64,000 nucleotides of DNA from Catalinimonas alkaloidigena. Lineage in GTDB: Bacteria > Bacteroidota > Bacteroidia > Cytophagales > Cyclobacteriaceae. Positions 25,617-33,542 of this stretch are shown here, in pieces; position 1 is the first letter of the stretch; each line of letters starts with the position of its first letter. The position numbers and the translations under genes were made by a program. Location: positions 4,097,001 to 4,161,000 of the forward strand of contig NZ_JAQFIL010000001.1 in the NCBI RefSeq assembly GCF_029504655.1, read 5' to 3'. The notes beneath the pieces are model-generated. The model ran no database searches. It worked only from the letters and a program-made list of their open reading frames with translations, and was not told the origin of the DNA.

Positions 25617-26252
25617 TTAGTTGACAGCCGGTTTCTCTCCCAGCATACAATGAGCACCAAATCGTACTTCATCATTGTGTTCGGTTCTACAATTGACAAA
25701 GCCCGCCTCGCGGAATGCTTTCTCCAGATCTCTCAGTTCATGGAGATAAAAGCCTTCTGTTCCTACCGGTTTGAATTTTATAAAATTGGCCCGGACTGGA
25801 AAAGTTACGGCAGCAAGTCCATTGGATTTGAGAACACGATACATTTCTTTAAACACGGCACCAGGATCTTTAATCACATATGCCGTGGCAACCGTACAAG
25901 CTTTGTCAAAGACACCCGCTTCAAGAGGCAGTGCATTACCTGCGGCTTTGTGAAGTTTCACCTTGCCCTCCGAGATAGCCCTGGCATTTTTCTTAGATGC
26001 CATTTCAATGGCGGTGTCTGATATTTCGACTCCCGTAACGGAGCCCCTGGCTGCTCGTTGTAAGAGTAATTTAATGTTAGCACCGTTACCGAAACCTATC
26101 TCGAGGATATCATCATTCGGTTGTATATCCATGAGTTTCACCGTCCACCGAGCATGCGCAATGGTCATTCTCGTCATCCACGCAAACAAAATCTTGCCGA
26201 ATAGCCCCCTCGGATACTGCATCTGCTTTCCGATCACGTTTATAAGTTTCAT
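25617..26252 (-). CDS. Class I SAM-dependent methyltransferase (UbiE-like)
   Basis: Start chosen at the ATG at 26252 (MKLINVIGKQMQYP), 211 residues; an ATG at 26285 would add 11 residues. SAM motif I is DDILEIGFGNGANIKLLL, motif II is SVTGVEISDTAIEMA, followed by KLHKAAGNALPLEAGVFDKACTVATAYVIKDPGAVFKEMYRVLKSNG, which is the ubiquinone/menaquinone methyltransferase-like order. N-terminal LFAWMTRMTIAHARWTVKLM suggests an amphipathic lid. It sits 12 bases before the BASS transporter gene. Confidence 0.87.
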   Translation of the reverse strand: MKLINVIGKQMQYPRGLFGKILFAWMTRMTIAHARWTVKLMDIQPNDDILEIGFGNGANIKLLLQRAARGSVTGVEISDTAIEMASKKNARAISEGKVKLHKAAGNALPLEAGVFDKACTVATAYVIKDPGAVFKEMYRVLKSNGLAAVTFPVRANFIKFKPVGTEGFYLHELRDLEKAFREAGFVNCRTEHNDEVRFGAHCMLGEKPAVN

Positions 26253-26467
26253 GATTTCAGGAGTTGATGTATTACTAAAATACAAAATTTTAAACTTTCT
26301 TAATTGAGGTCTTTTTTTTATAGCTGCCCTACATCAGCCAGTGGTATGAAAGTTTGGGAAGAGCGGGGAGCCTTTGTATCTACCCTTTCAGGATGTTGAT
26401 GCGTGCCAGGGGCGCAAATAAGCACTTTATCTCAAATATTTGATGACCGCATATCAGCCGCTGGCAA

Positions 26468-27106
26468 TTAGGATTTACTCTCTTTTCTACAAATTATCTG
26501 AATAAATCTTTGTGCCGGTTTGTTACCAACCTTTATGGCAGGTTCACGAATCTCCTCCGTATTTATCAATCCAAAATTTCCAAATTCTTTCTTTACTGCA
26601 TCCGAATCATAAAAAAACAAGTGTATTCCATGTTTGGTCTTAAATGTATCTTCGCCAACTTTTTCTCCATCTCCATAACGAATATCCAATTTTGAAATCG
26701 CTACAAAGACCAGATATCCATTTGGATTTAGTTGGTTGTAACAATCCTGAATCAGTTTTTCTCGCTCAGACTTATTCAATAAATGAATCAAAGCGTAGCA
26801 ATAAATTCCGTCATATGATTCCCGGTCAAAAGGCATGTTATGGACTGAACCATGATGAACTTTCAGCCTATTGCCATAATGCTTTTTAGCTAATTCAATC
26901 GCTGTTTCTGATATCTCAATTCCGGTGACATCAAATCCCTGATCTATAAATATTTTGGCATTTCTCCCGTAACCAAATCCAGGGATCAATATTTTATTCA
27001 ATCCTTTTTTTTTGAACAGATTTAAGGTGGAAATGGCAGAATCAGCAGGTTCATAACCCCACATTTCTTTTTTATCCTTAAAGCTTTCTTCCCAAAATTC
27101 TGACAT
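26468..27106 (-). CDS. Class I SAM-dependent methyltransferase (TehB-like)
   Basis: A 212-residue enzyme that begins SEFWEESFKDKKEMWGYEPADSAIS, like tellurite-resistance TehB and thiopurine methyltransferase relatives. Motif I is NKILIPGFGYGRNAKIFI, motif II FDVTGIEISETAIELAKKHY, then HHGSVHNMPFDRESYDGIYCYALIHLL. The substrate is unknown. It is a separate unit with about 215 and 280 bases of spacer on its sides, typical of the run of accessory genes here. It is unlike the other two methyltransferases nearby, so this is not a tandem duplication. Confidence 0.87.
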   Translation of the reverse strand: MSEFWEESFKDKKEMWGYEPADSAISTLNLFKKKGLNKILIPGFGYGRNAKIFIDQGFDVTGIEISETAIELAKKHYGNRLKVHHGSVHNMPFDRESYDGIYCYALIHLLNKSEREKLIQDCYNQLNPNGYLVFVAISKLDIRYGDGEKVGEDTFKTKHGIHLFFYDSDAVKKEFGNFGLINTEEIREPAIKVGNKPAQRFIQIICRKESKS

Positions 27107-27137
27107 CTTTTACTTTTTTATTCAGTATCTCCCGGCC

Positions 27138-27158
27138 GTTTCTCCCGCTTATGGCCAA
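27138..27158 (-). repeat. Spacer motif copy 2
   Basis: Second copy of the 21-base spacer motif (16 of 21 positions shared with 24681-24701), here 32 bases upstream of the TehB-like methyltransferase start and in the same orientation. Confidence 0.45.
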
Positions 27159-27388
27159 GGTCGGCGCTCAGGGAAATTTGAGTGCCGCATTCTATTAGTA
27201 AGATTTAAATAGAAAATTTAATAACACTATCAACAGGCAGAAATAGTTAAACTGCCAGAATTAACTACTACGATGGAGCATGCGATAAAGCGTAATGTGG
27301 TAATAATATCAACTCGTTGTTTATGTGTCGTTATTAGGAATCAGAAATTAGTTACATCTATCTGTGTAGTTGATATGCATGCTGTATT

Positions 27389-27658
27389 TTAAATATGCTT
27401 ACTCGGATTAAGAAAACGAGCAAAAAAGACTATTCCCAATAGAACAATTAGTAATCCGAAAAAGCCATAGATTGATACGGAAACCCAAAACAATAATGGT
27501 TCTGACGCCTTCTGGATAAGTCCAACTCTTTGCTCGGTTTCACCCTCCTTAATGGCCAAAAGAACTTTTTCATAGATTAAGTAACTGCCAAATATTACTA
27601 AGGACATGCTAATCGCAAAGCTAAGTATTCGGGAAAATATAGTTTTAACTAATTTCAT
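27389..27658 (-). CDS. Hypothetical small membrane protein
   Basis: An 89-residue protein with two hydrophobic helices (ILSFAISMSLVIFGSYLIYEKVLLAI and LLFWVSVSIYGFFGLLIVLLGIVFFARF) joined by a charged loop (KEGETEQRVGLIQKA). No family is recognised. It is isolated by 280-base and 200-base spacers within the run of accessory genes. Confidence 0.6.
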   Translation of the reverse strand: MKLVKTIFSRILSFAISMSLVIFGSYLIYEKVLLAIKEGETEQRVGLIQKASEPLLFWVSVSIYGFFGLLIVLLGIVFFARFLNPSKHI

Positions 27659-27862
27659 GACTAGGCGAGTTTGCGCCTTGGATTCTTACAAGTAACGTAT
27701 CTGGTAGCATCATAAAACCCCGCATAACGATGAAGTTCAGGTGACACGGAGGCGTTGGCGCTGTTTTCTTACGGTGCTTTATATACCTGTTTGTTTGAAA
27801 CAATGTTTCTTTTTTGCTCACTTACCAGCCGTGGTGCTTGCTCGGTGTCAGGAGCTTGTGTT

Positions 27863-28396
27863 TTACTTTATATCTAAATTAAATAATTGTGTCAGTTTCT
27901 TATCTAAATCTTCTATTTGGTTGGAGGTGATATTTCCTAATTTACCTATCACTAAAGATTTATCATTGGTAGCTATTTTACTAGTTCTTACTAAGGAGGC
28001 CTTTTTAAGGCCATTTGTTGGGTCAGGCTGCAAGAGAAAATCTGTGGGTTCTTGCCAGTGTAATTGAGTGGAAATAAAACTTACCGTTACATCCAAACTA
28101 CCTGCAATTGAGATCAGAGCAGGACGTTTTTTCCTACCTGAAAGATCAGTAAATGAATTGGAATGAGAACGATGCCCCCTTTCACCATCAGTACTTTTCT
28201 TTTGGTCATTCTCATCATACAAATCTTCATCATCATGCAGAAAAGTAAAACTATCAGACTCGCTGACTAAAGTTTCTATGCCACTCTGAAGAAGCTGTTC
28301 TTCATGTTTTTTAAGTACATAGTCTGCAAAATCAGCTATTTCATGAATTCTATCTTCAGGTAGTTTTTCTAGTGTCTCAAGGGTTCTATTGATCAA
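27863..28396 (-). pseudogene. Frameshifted type II toxin-antitoxin pair (antitoxin fused in frame to MazF/PemK-like toxin)
   Basis: The open frame encodes 177 residues made of two unlike parts. Residues 1-65 (INRTLETLEKLPEDRIHEIADFADYVLKKHE... ending DDEDLYDEND) are a typical small antitoxin. From FTDLSGRKKRPALISIAG on, the text is the core of a MazF/PemK-type ribonuclease toxin. A toxin start ATG lies at 28188 in the next frame, reading MVKGGIVLIPI, but this frame leaves the toxin about 11 codons later near 28155, where one base appears to be missing. A TGA overlapping that ATG is in the third frame, as expected for the old antitoxin stop. Two single-base losses thus explain the apparent fusion, and the toxin is probably inactive. 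A real fusion gene or a sequence error are the alternatives. Confidence 0.75.
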
Positions 28397-28465
28397 TCCT
28401 TGCTAATTCATTGCTTTATACTCTTTTTCTCAATATACGGATTTTCTCTCTTTTCTTTATATAGT

Positions 28466-28520
28466 CCATAACAGACAAATGCAGCGGGCGGCTCTGCTGG
28501 CAGCCTGAACGATGTTGGGC
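28466..28520 (-). other. attC-like element (tentative)
   Basis: On the minus strand GCCCAAC (28520-28514), which fits the RYYYAAC core of integron attC sites, is followed after about 41 bases by GTTATGG (28472-28466), close to GTTRRRY. The interior contains a GGCT...AGCC inverted repeat. It lies upstream of the toxin-antitoxin module. Structure prediction is needed; chance is possible. Confidence 0.25.
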
Positions 28521-28527
28521 ACTGTAC

Positions 28528-28679
28528 TCACTTTATCTCTATTTCTTCAAACTCCAAAATATCATCACAGTTATTAAAGAGTCATTTTTGTCAATTTTCA
28601 CTGATAGAATGCCATTGTCGCAATAGAATTGCTGCCTTCTTTCAGTAAGAAGTTGAGGTGACAAAACTACGGTTGAAAT
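28528..28679 (-). pseudogene. Possible frameshifted gene remnant
   Basis: On the minus strand one frame reads ISTVVLSPQLLTERRQQFYC...KIDKNDSLITV and then loses sense, while the neighbouring frame continues DDILEFEEIEIK to a TGA at 28528-28530. Together they look like the end of a small acidic protein broken by one frameshift. There is no start codon. Nothing else explains this 319-base gap between the toxin-antitoxin module and the esterase gene. Confidence 0.2.
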
Positions 28680-28715
28680 ACAGCACGTGGGCAGAAGACA
28701 GGAGGAAACAGATAA

Positions 28716-29441
28716 CTATTCCATCTCCCTTTCCTGATTTCTGATAAGTTCAATGGATTTGTCGGCAAAGCGTTTACCCATTTCCACATAGCCACTGGCC
28801 GACATATGCAGATCATCTTTGATCTCCTCTCCTCTCCTATTCACTCCATCATTCAGATCATCGGTATTGATCCAGCCAAAACGAGGATTAGACTCTGCCA
28901 CTTTTACCTGTATCTCCCTCATCAAAGGCCATTGCGGATAGTTTTTGTCTTCAAGATCATGGTCACTCAGCCTTCCGATAACAAAGTTGATGTCTGTTCT
29001 ATCCAGATCGTCACTAAGCTGTTGATAAATACCCATCAGGCTCTCTTCGTACACTTCAGCCAGTTGCTCTTTGGCATCACGCTCTCCCTGCATCCAGATG
29101 AATGTTACTGAGGCTAGTTCCTCATTTTCTATGTTTGCATTGACCTTGTTGATCAGTGAATCGTAGAGATCGGGCTGCGCCTGAGGTTCATCACCTTCAG
29201 GTGGCATCCAGTTTTTATACCAACGCCTGACCGGCTGTCCTCCGTAAGCGCTTTTCACTACGATCACCTTGTCGCTGCCAAATTCGGATTCAACTGTGGG
29301 TGTGAAAGATTCCTGAGGCCTTAGTCCCCCCATATTAGATTGACCGGAGAGAATAAAGAGATGCTTACCTTCCTGCGCTAAGGCAGTAGGTAAATTAATG
29401 AACAAGGAACCGCAAAGGGCAATTATGAATAATACTTTCAT
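28716..29441 (-). CDS. Sialate O-acetylesterase/SASA-type SGNH esterase, exported
   Basis: A 241-residue protein with a signal peptide (MKVLFIIALCGSLFINLPTALAQ). SGNH signature blocks: LFILSGQSNMGGL (catalytic Ser), KSAYGGQPVRRW (Gly), TFIWMQGERDA and the C-terminal DDLHMSASGYVEMG (catalytic Asp and His). This is the carbohydrate esterase family often called sialate O-acetylesterase, acting on acetylated sugars such as xylans or sialic acids; the substrate here is unknown. It is a single gene, running in the same direction as the accessory gene run that follows. Confidence 0.9.
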   Translation of the reverse strand: MKVLFIIALCGSLFINLPTALAQEGKHLFILSGQSNMGGLRPQESFTPTVESEFGSDKVIVVKSAYGGQPVRRWYKNWMPPEGDEPQAQPDLYDSLINKVNANIENEELASVTFIWMQGERDAKEQLAEVYEESLMGIYQQLSDDLDRTDINFVIGRLSDHDLEDKNYPQWPLMREIQVKVAESNPRFGWINTDDLNDGVNRRGEEIKDDLHMSASGYVEMGKRFADKSIELIRNQEREME

Positions 29442-29548
29442 GAAAAGTGAAGTAGTGTGTTTTGATAGTTAAAGTTATAATCCGATATAATAAAGCGTTA
29501 CTTGCATCTACATGATCAGGAGCAATGTACACTAAAGTTTTGAGCTTT

Positions 29549-30418
29549 TCATTCCTGCCTGCTTATTGCGATCTCATCCACCGGCAGTGGATGCCCAATG
29601 GCTCCTAATGCTGTTAAGGTTTGCATTACTTGGGTCAGCATCGCGGTATCTACTGATACTTCCCCGCTCCATTCTGTTTTGCTGAGCCATGCAGCGGCAT
29701 CTTCTTCCGGCAGCGCAAAGCGGCTACTGATCAGTTCCAAAGCATCCGGTCTTTGCTTAATGTTAGCAGCATACTCGTTTATCACTTTGAGCATCTTTTG
29801 AACGGCTTCCCCTTTACTTTCCAGCACTTTGTTGCGAACTGCCACCACAAAGCAGGGCCAGGGGGTATCTATTTCTCCCACCCTTCTGAACTCTCCTCTG
29901 TCTACCAGGGGCTTGGTCATAAACTTCTCCCACATAAAAGCATCAGCTTCTTCCTCCGCCAGCGCTTTGCGCGCACCCTCTATCCCTCCTACTTCTACGA
30001 AAGGAATTCCAGCGCTATCCCATCCCTTTTGCTGTGCCAGCACAAAAGCCATGAGGTGAGAACCCGATGTAGGACGGCTGATGGCAAAGCGTCTTCCTCG
30101 CACATCCTCAACCTTTTGGAAGTCCTTATGCGCTGCCACATGTATACCCCATGTAAGAGGCGAAGTTACAAATACCCGCGCTATACGAGCTGCCGTACCT
30201 TTGATAATGCTAGTCACCACACCTTCGGTGAGGGCAATGGCCACATCTGCCTCTTCATTTTGTAAAGACTGCATCATGGCTCCGGTACCTCCGGGAGCAT
30301 CCTGCCACTGCAGATCAATCCCTGCACGGGCAAAAGCCCCTTCTTCTATCGCCAGATACCAGGGTAAGTTGAAATGTTCGGGAACACCGGTTACTTTGAT
30401 TGTTATAGGATTAGACAT
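29549..30418 (-). CDS. SsuA/THI5-like substrate-binding protein without signal peptide
   Basis: A 289-residue protein with the periplasmic-binding-protein II fold of SsuA/THI5-like proteins: TIKVTGVPEHFNLPWYLAIEEGAFARAGIDLQWQDAPGGTGAMMQSLQNEEADVAIALTEG at the N-terminus, RGRRFAISRPTSGSHLMAFVLAQQKGW, and EEEADAFMWEKFMTKPLV. It starts directly with the mature fold (MSNPITIKV), so it is cytosolic. No permease or ATPase of its own is adjacent; the modABC genes on the other strand are for molybdate. It could be a ligand sensor or an enzyme like yeast THI5. The residue used as suicide substrate in THI5 cannot be confirmed here. It is divergent from modA with a 46-base gap. Confidence 0.82.
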   Translation of the reverse strand: MSNPITIKVTGVPEHFNLPWYLAIEEGAFARAGIDLQWQDAPGGTGAMMQSLQNEEADVAIALTEGVVTSIIKGTAARIARVFVTSPLTWGIHVAAHKDFQKVEDVRGRRFAISRPTSGSHLMAFVLAQQKGWDSAGIPFVEVGGIEGARKALAEEEADAFMWEKFMTKPLVDRGEFRRVGEIDTPWPCFVVAVRNKVLESKGEAVQKMLKVINEYAANIKQRPDALELISSRFALPEEDAAAWLSKTEWSGEVSVDTAMLTQVMQTLTALGAIGHPLPVDEIAISRQE

Positions 30419-30464
30419 ATGGTCTACTTGTTAAAAATAAATGCAATACTAACTTTAGCAGAAT

Positions 30465-31493
30465 ATGATTCAAAGTAGAGAATACAAGTCATCCCTGAAA
30501 TATTTTGTTCAGAATTTGTTGAAAAGGAATAAAGGCTCTAGACAAAAGCGAAAATCAAATTTACCTCTTCGCTTTTTAAACGAGATAAATGATGGTTTTC
30601 AAGAGAGAAGTCATTTCGCAGTGAAACGGAAATATCCTTATTATGCGCCCAATGAATGTGGACATACAAACGGGCAAAAATATTTTCGGCATGACAAAAG
30701 AAGCACGCCCAGCCATGGATATTGGCTCGGGTTTATCCTGCTTATTGCATTTACAGCCGGACTTTTCCCTTTACCCATCCAGGCTCAGGATAGTGATCAT
30801 ACACTGAAAGTGGCAGTAGCTGCCAATCTGCTTCTTCCCATGCAGGAAGTCAAAAAGCTGTATGAAGAAAAGTACAGCGGAGAGCTGATTCTGATTCCCG
30901 GCTCATCGGGTAAGCTGACGGCTCAGATCATCAACGGCGCACCTTATGACATTTTCCTGGCGGCCGATATGAAATATCCCCAGCAGGTTTTTAATGAGGG
31001 GCGGGCAGTGAGCAGACCGGAAGCGCTAACCCGTGGCAGGCTGGTATTCTGGAGTAAAACCAGAACTGAAGCGCCTTTGGAAGAATGGCTACAGAAAAAC
31101 AGCGACATCAAATCTATCGCCATCGCCCAGCCGGAACTGGCCCCATACGGCCAAAGGGCCAAAGACTGGCTCAGTGAAAAAGGGATCTATGAAAAGGTGC
31201 TGCCCAGAGTTATCTTTGGAGAAAGTATCGGGCAGGTAAACCAATACATACGTTCGGGAACCGTAGAAGCTGCTTTTACTGCTATCTCTGCCATGCAGGC
31301 TGAGGTGATGAAAGACATAGGTTACTGGCAACCCCTCACCGTAAATAGCGGAGAGGCCAGCCAGCTGGATCATGGATTCGTTCTACTGGAAAATGCGGTA
31401 GCCCCGGAGCTTGCCATCAATCAGTTTGTAGAATTTGTAAAATCTCCGATAGCAGCGCAGGTTTTTCAGAAATTTGGGTATGAGACCTATTAA
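30465..31493 (+). CDS. modA: Molybdate ABC transporter substrate-binding protein ModA, with odd N-terminal extension
   Basis: The ModA core is clear: LKVAVAANLLLPMQEVKKLYEEKYSGELILIPGSSGKLTAQIINGAPYDIFLAADMKYPQQVF, then LAPYGQRAKDWLSEKG and VEAAFTAISAMQ. A signal peptide (YWLGFILLIAFTAGLFPLPIQAQ) precedes it, but about 85 residues lie before the signal (SREYKSSLKYFVQNLLKRNKGS...). No ATG, GTG or TTG occurs in frame near the signal. Either the real start is a rare codon, the extension is translated, or a frameshift lies upstream. Followed by modB and modC; binds molybdate or tungstate in the periplasm. Confidence 0.88.
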   Translation: MIQSREYKSSLKYFVQNLLKRNKGSRQKRKSNLPLRFLNEINDGFQERSHFAVKRKYPYYAPNECGHTNGQKYFRHDKRSTPSHGYWLGFILLIAFTAGLFPLPIQAQDSDHTLKVAVAANLLLPMQEVKKLYEEKYSGELILIPGSSGKLTAQIINGAPYDIFLAADMKYPQQVFNEGRAVSRPEALTRGRLVFWSKTRTEAPLEEWLQKNSDIKSIAIAQPELAPYGQRAKDWLSEKGIYEKVLPRVIFGESIGQVNQYIRSGTVEAAFTAISAMQAEVMKDIGYWQPLTVNSGEASQLDHGFVLLENAVAPELAINQFVEFVKSPIAAQVFQKFGYETY

Positions 31494-31580
31494 TTATACA
31501 AAAACATGAATACAGATGAGAAAAAGCTGGTAAATGACCAATAAGCTTTTAGGTTTGTAGATCAACTGCTTGTGCATCAT

Positions 31581-32255
31581 ATGTCAGAGTTTCTTCAACC
31601 TTTGGTACTGAGCTTACAACTTGCCATGGCAACTACGGTCCTGCTGTTTATTATCGCTATTCCATTGGTATATGCTATTTACTTCCACAGTGGCTCCGCC
31701 AAGCCTCTGTTCAAAGCAGTAGTAAGCATGCCCCTGGTACTTCCTCCAACCGTATTAGGCTATTATCTGCTTATTTTTATGCGTCCCGACGGATGGCTGG
31801 GGCAATTAAGCCAGCAGCTATTTGATCTCAGGCTGGTATTTAGCTTTCCCGGCCTGGTCATAGGCTCGCTGATTTTTAGCCTGCCATTTATGGTCAACCC
31901 AATTTTATCAGCGATTGAAAACCTCCCTTTTTCTTACAAAGAGGCAGCATATACTTTGGGGAAATCACGCTGGAATACACTTTGGCATGTCCTTCTTCCC
32001 AATGTGCGGTCCTCCGTACTCGTAGGTCTGGTGATGACCTTTGCCCACACCATTGGGGAGTTTGGCGTGATACTGATGATAGGAGGTAATATTCCTGGCG
32101 AGACCAGGGTAGCATCCATAGCTATTTATAATGAAGTGGAGATGTTGAACTTTGACAATGCAGATATGTACGCCGGAATACTACTGGCTTTTTCCTTCTT
32201 TGTACTTATCAGTGTATACATCTACCAAAACCGTAGCCCACAGGGAGTGATATGA
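31581..32255 (+). CDS. modB: Molybdate ABC transporter permease ModB
   Basis: A 224-residue permease from ATG 31581 (a GTG at 31572 is a less likely start). About five membrane helices are present. VSMPLVLPPTVLGYYLLIFM is the ModB signature, and YKEAAYTLGKSRWNTLWHVLLPNVRSSVLVGLVMTFAHTIGEFGVILMIGGNIPGETRVASIAIYNEVE contains the EAA loop that contacts ModC. Its stop codon overlaps the modC start by 4 bases. Together with ModA and ModC it imports molybdate for the cofactor pathway found elsewhere in the window. Confidence 0.95.
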   Translation: MSEFLQPLVLSLQLAMATTVLLFIIAIPLVYAIYFHSGSAKPLFKAVVSMPLVLPPTVLGYYLLIFMRPDGWLGQLSQQLFDLRLVFSFPGLVIGSLIFSLPFMVNPILSAIENLPFSYKEAAYTLGKSRWNTLWHVLLPNVRSSVLVGLVMTFAHTIGEFGVILMIGGNIPGETRVASIAIYNEVEMLNFDNADMYAGILLAFSFFVLISVYIYQNRSPQGVI

Positions 32256-33106
32256 TCAAGGTATCTCTCCATAAATCTCTGATAGGTAGTGAAGGCAGCA
32301 TAGCGCTGGATATTAGTTTTGGTATGCCTCTACATAGCATATGGGCCCTTATGGGGCCTTCCGGCGCCGGTAAAACCAGTATACTCAAGATGCTGGCCGG
32401 CCTTATGAAGCCCGACCGGGGTCAGATGTATGTAGACGAGCAATGCTGGTATGATAGCGAAAAAAAAATCTGGAGGAAGCCTCAGCAACGAAGTATCGGT
32501 TTTGTTTTTCAGGATTATGCCCTCTTCCCCAATATGAACGTACGTCAGAATCTGGAATACGCTCTCCCCTCATCATCCTCATCTCAGCTGATTGATGATG
32601 TAATGACTTTGATGCATATGGAAAAGCTGCAAACGCAGAAGCCTGCCAACCTATCAGGAGGGCAGCGACAAAGAGTGGCACTGGCACGCGCCATCATTCG
32701 TCAACCTAAATTGTTATTGCTGGATGAGCCTTTTGCCGCTCTGGACCGGAACATGCGCGAAAAGCTTCAGCAGGATGTGCTTAGCTTGCATCACAGGTTT
32801 AATACTACTATTTTACTTGTCAGCCACGATGTCCTTGAAGTGGCAAGGATGGCCGATAAGGTACTGGAGATTCAGCAGGGAAAAATTATGTATGAAACAA
32901 ATGCTACCGAAAGGCTTCCCATAATTGATCAGGCCTGCTTTGAGGGAGAGGTCATAGAAATTGATGAGGAAAGGCAGTACTTTATTTTGCTGGACAAAAG
33001 AGTAGCTGGGCTGCTACGCTTTACATTACCTCAACATCCACAATTCAAAATACATGACAGGGTAGTAGTAAAAGGGGATCAAATTAAAGTGCAAACTTTA
33101 GATTGA
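32252..33106 (+). CDS. modC: Molybdate ABC transporter ATP-binding protein ModC
   Basis: A 284-residue ATPase. Walker A is MGPSGAGKTSIL, Q-loop IGFVFQDYALFPNM, signature LSGGQRQRVALARAI, Walker B LLLLDEPFAALD and switch His in LLVSHDVLEV. The last 60 residues (FEGEVIEIDEERQYFILLDK...RVVVKGDQIKVQTLD) form one small molybdate-binding-like (TOBE/MOP) repeat, shorter than in the enterobacterial protein. The start overlaps modB by 4 bases (ATGA). Confidence 0.95.
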   Translation: MIKVSLHKSLIGSEGSIALDISFGMPLHSIWALMGPSGAGKTSILKMLAGLMKPDRGQMYVDEQCWYDSEKKIWRKPQQRSIGFVFQDYALFPNMNVRQNLEYALPSSSSSQLIDDVMTLMHMEKLQTQKPANLSGGQRQRVALARAIIRQPKLLLLDEPFAALDRNMREKLQQDVLSLHHRFNTTILLVSHDVLEVARMADKVLEIQQGKIMYETNATERLPIIDQACFEGEVIEIDEERQYFILLDKRVAGLLRFTLPQHPQFKIHDRVVVKGDQIKVQTLD

Positions 33107-33143
33107 ACAAAATTATCATATATTGCCAAGCAAAAAAGGAATC

Positions 33144-33413
33144 ATGAAAAGGACTAAAATGCAGGATTACTGGCGCCATAACCTTAAATATCTGGCTATA
33201 CTTTTGGCTATCTGGTTTATCAGCTCTTATGGCTTTGGTATACTCCTCGCCGATGAGCTTAATCAGATCAAAATGGGTGGATTTAAGCTAGGTTTCTGGT
33301 TTGCCCAACAAGGTTCTATTTATATTTTTGTGGTCATCATATTTATTTATGTCTGGCTCATGAATCGCCTTGACAAAAAGTATGAAGTTGATGAGGAGGA
33401 AAAACTATCTTGA
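33144..33413 (+). CDS. DUF4212 protein, small subunit of a sodium/solute symporter
   Basis: An 89-residue membrane protein starting at ATG 33144, with AAGGA upstream at good distance. The DUF4212 pattern is clear: YWRHNLKYLAILLAIWFISSYGFGILLADELNQIKMGGFKLGFWFAQQGSIYIFVVIIFIYVWLMNRLDKKY, two helices joined by the FWFAQQGSIY motif. In other bacteria this gene is followed at once by its large sodium:solute symporter (VC_2705/ActP-like) partner. Here the next gene is a PAS kinase 130 bases on, so it appears orphaned. It begins 37 bases after modC. Confidence 0.85.
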   Translation: MKRTKMQDYWRHNLKYLAILLAIWFISSYGFGILLADELNQIKMGGFKLGFWFAQQGSIYIFVVIIFIYVWLMNRLDKKYEVDEEEKLS

Positions 33414-33542
33414 TCAATACTTAATCTGACTGCAGCACTTCTATCGGATTTTGCTGCCGCTTAGGAAGTTACAAATTTCTGTTATGCTTCCTATGCATAA
33501 TTTATTCCTGATAGAACTACCGCTAAACTAGTAAATGTACTT

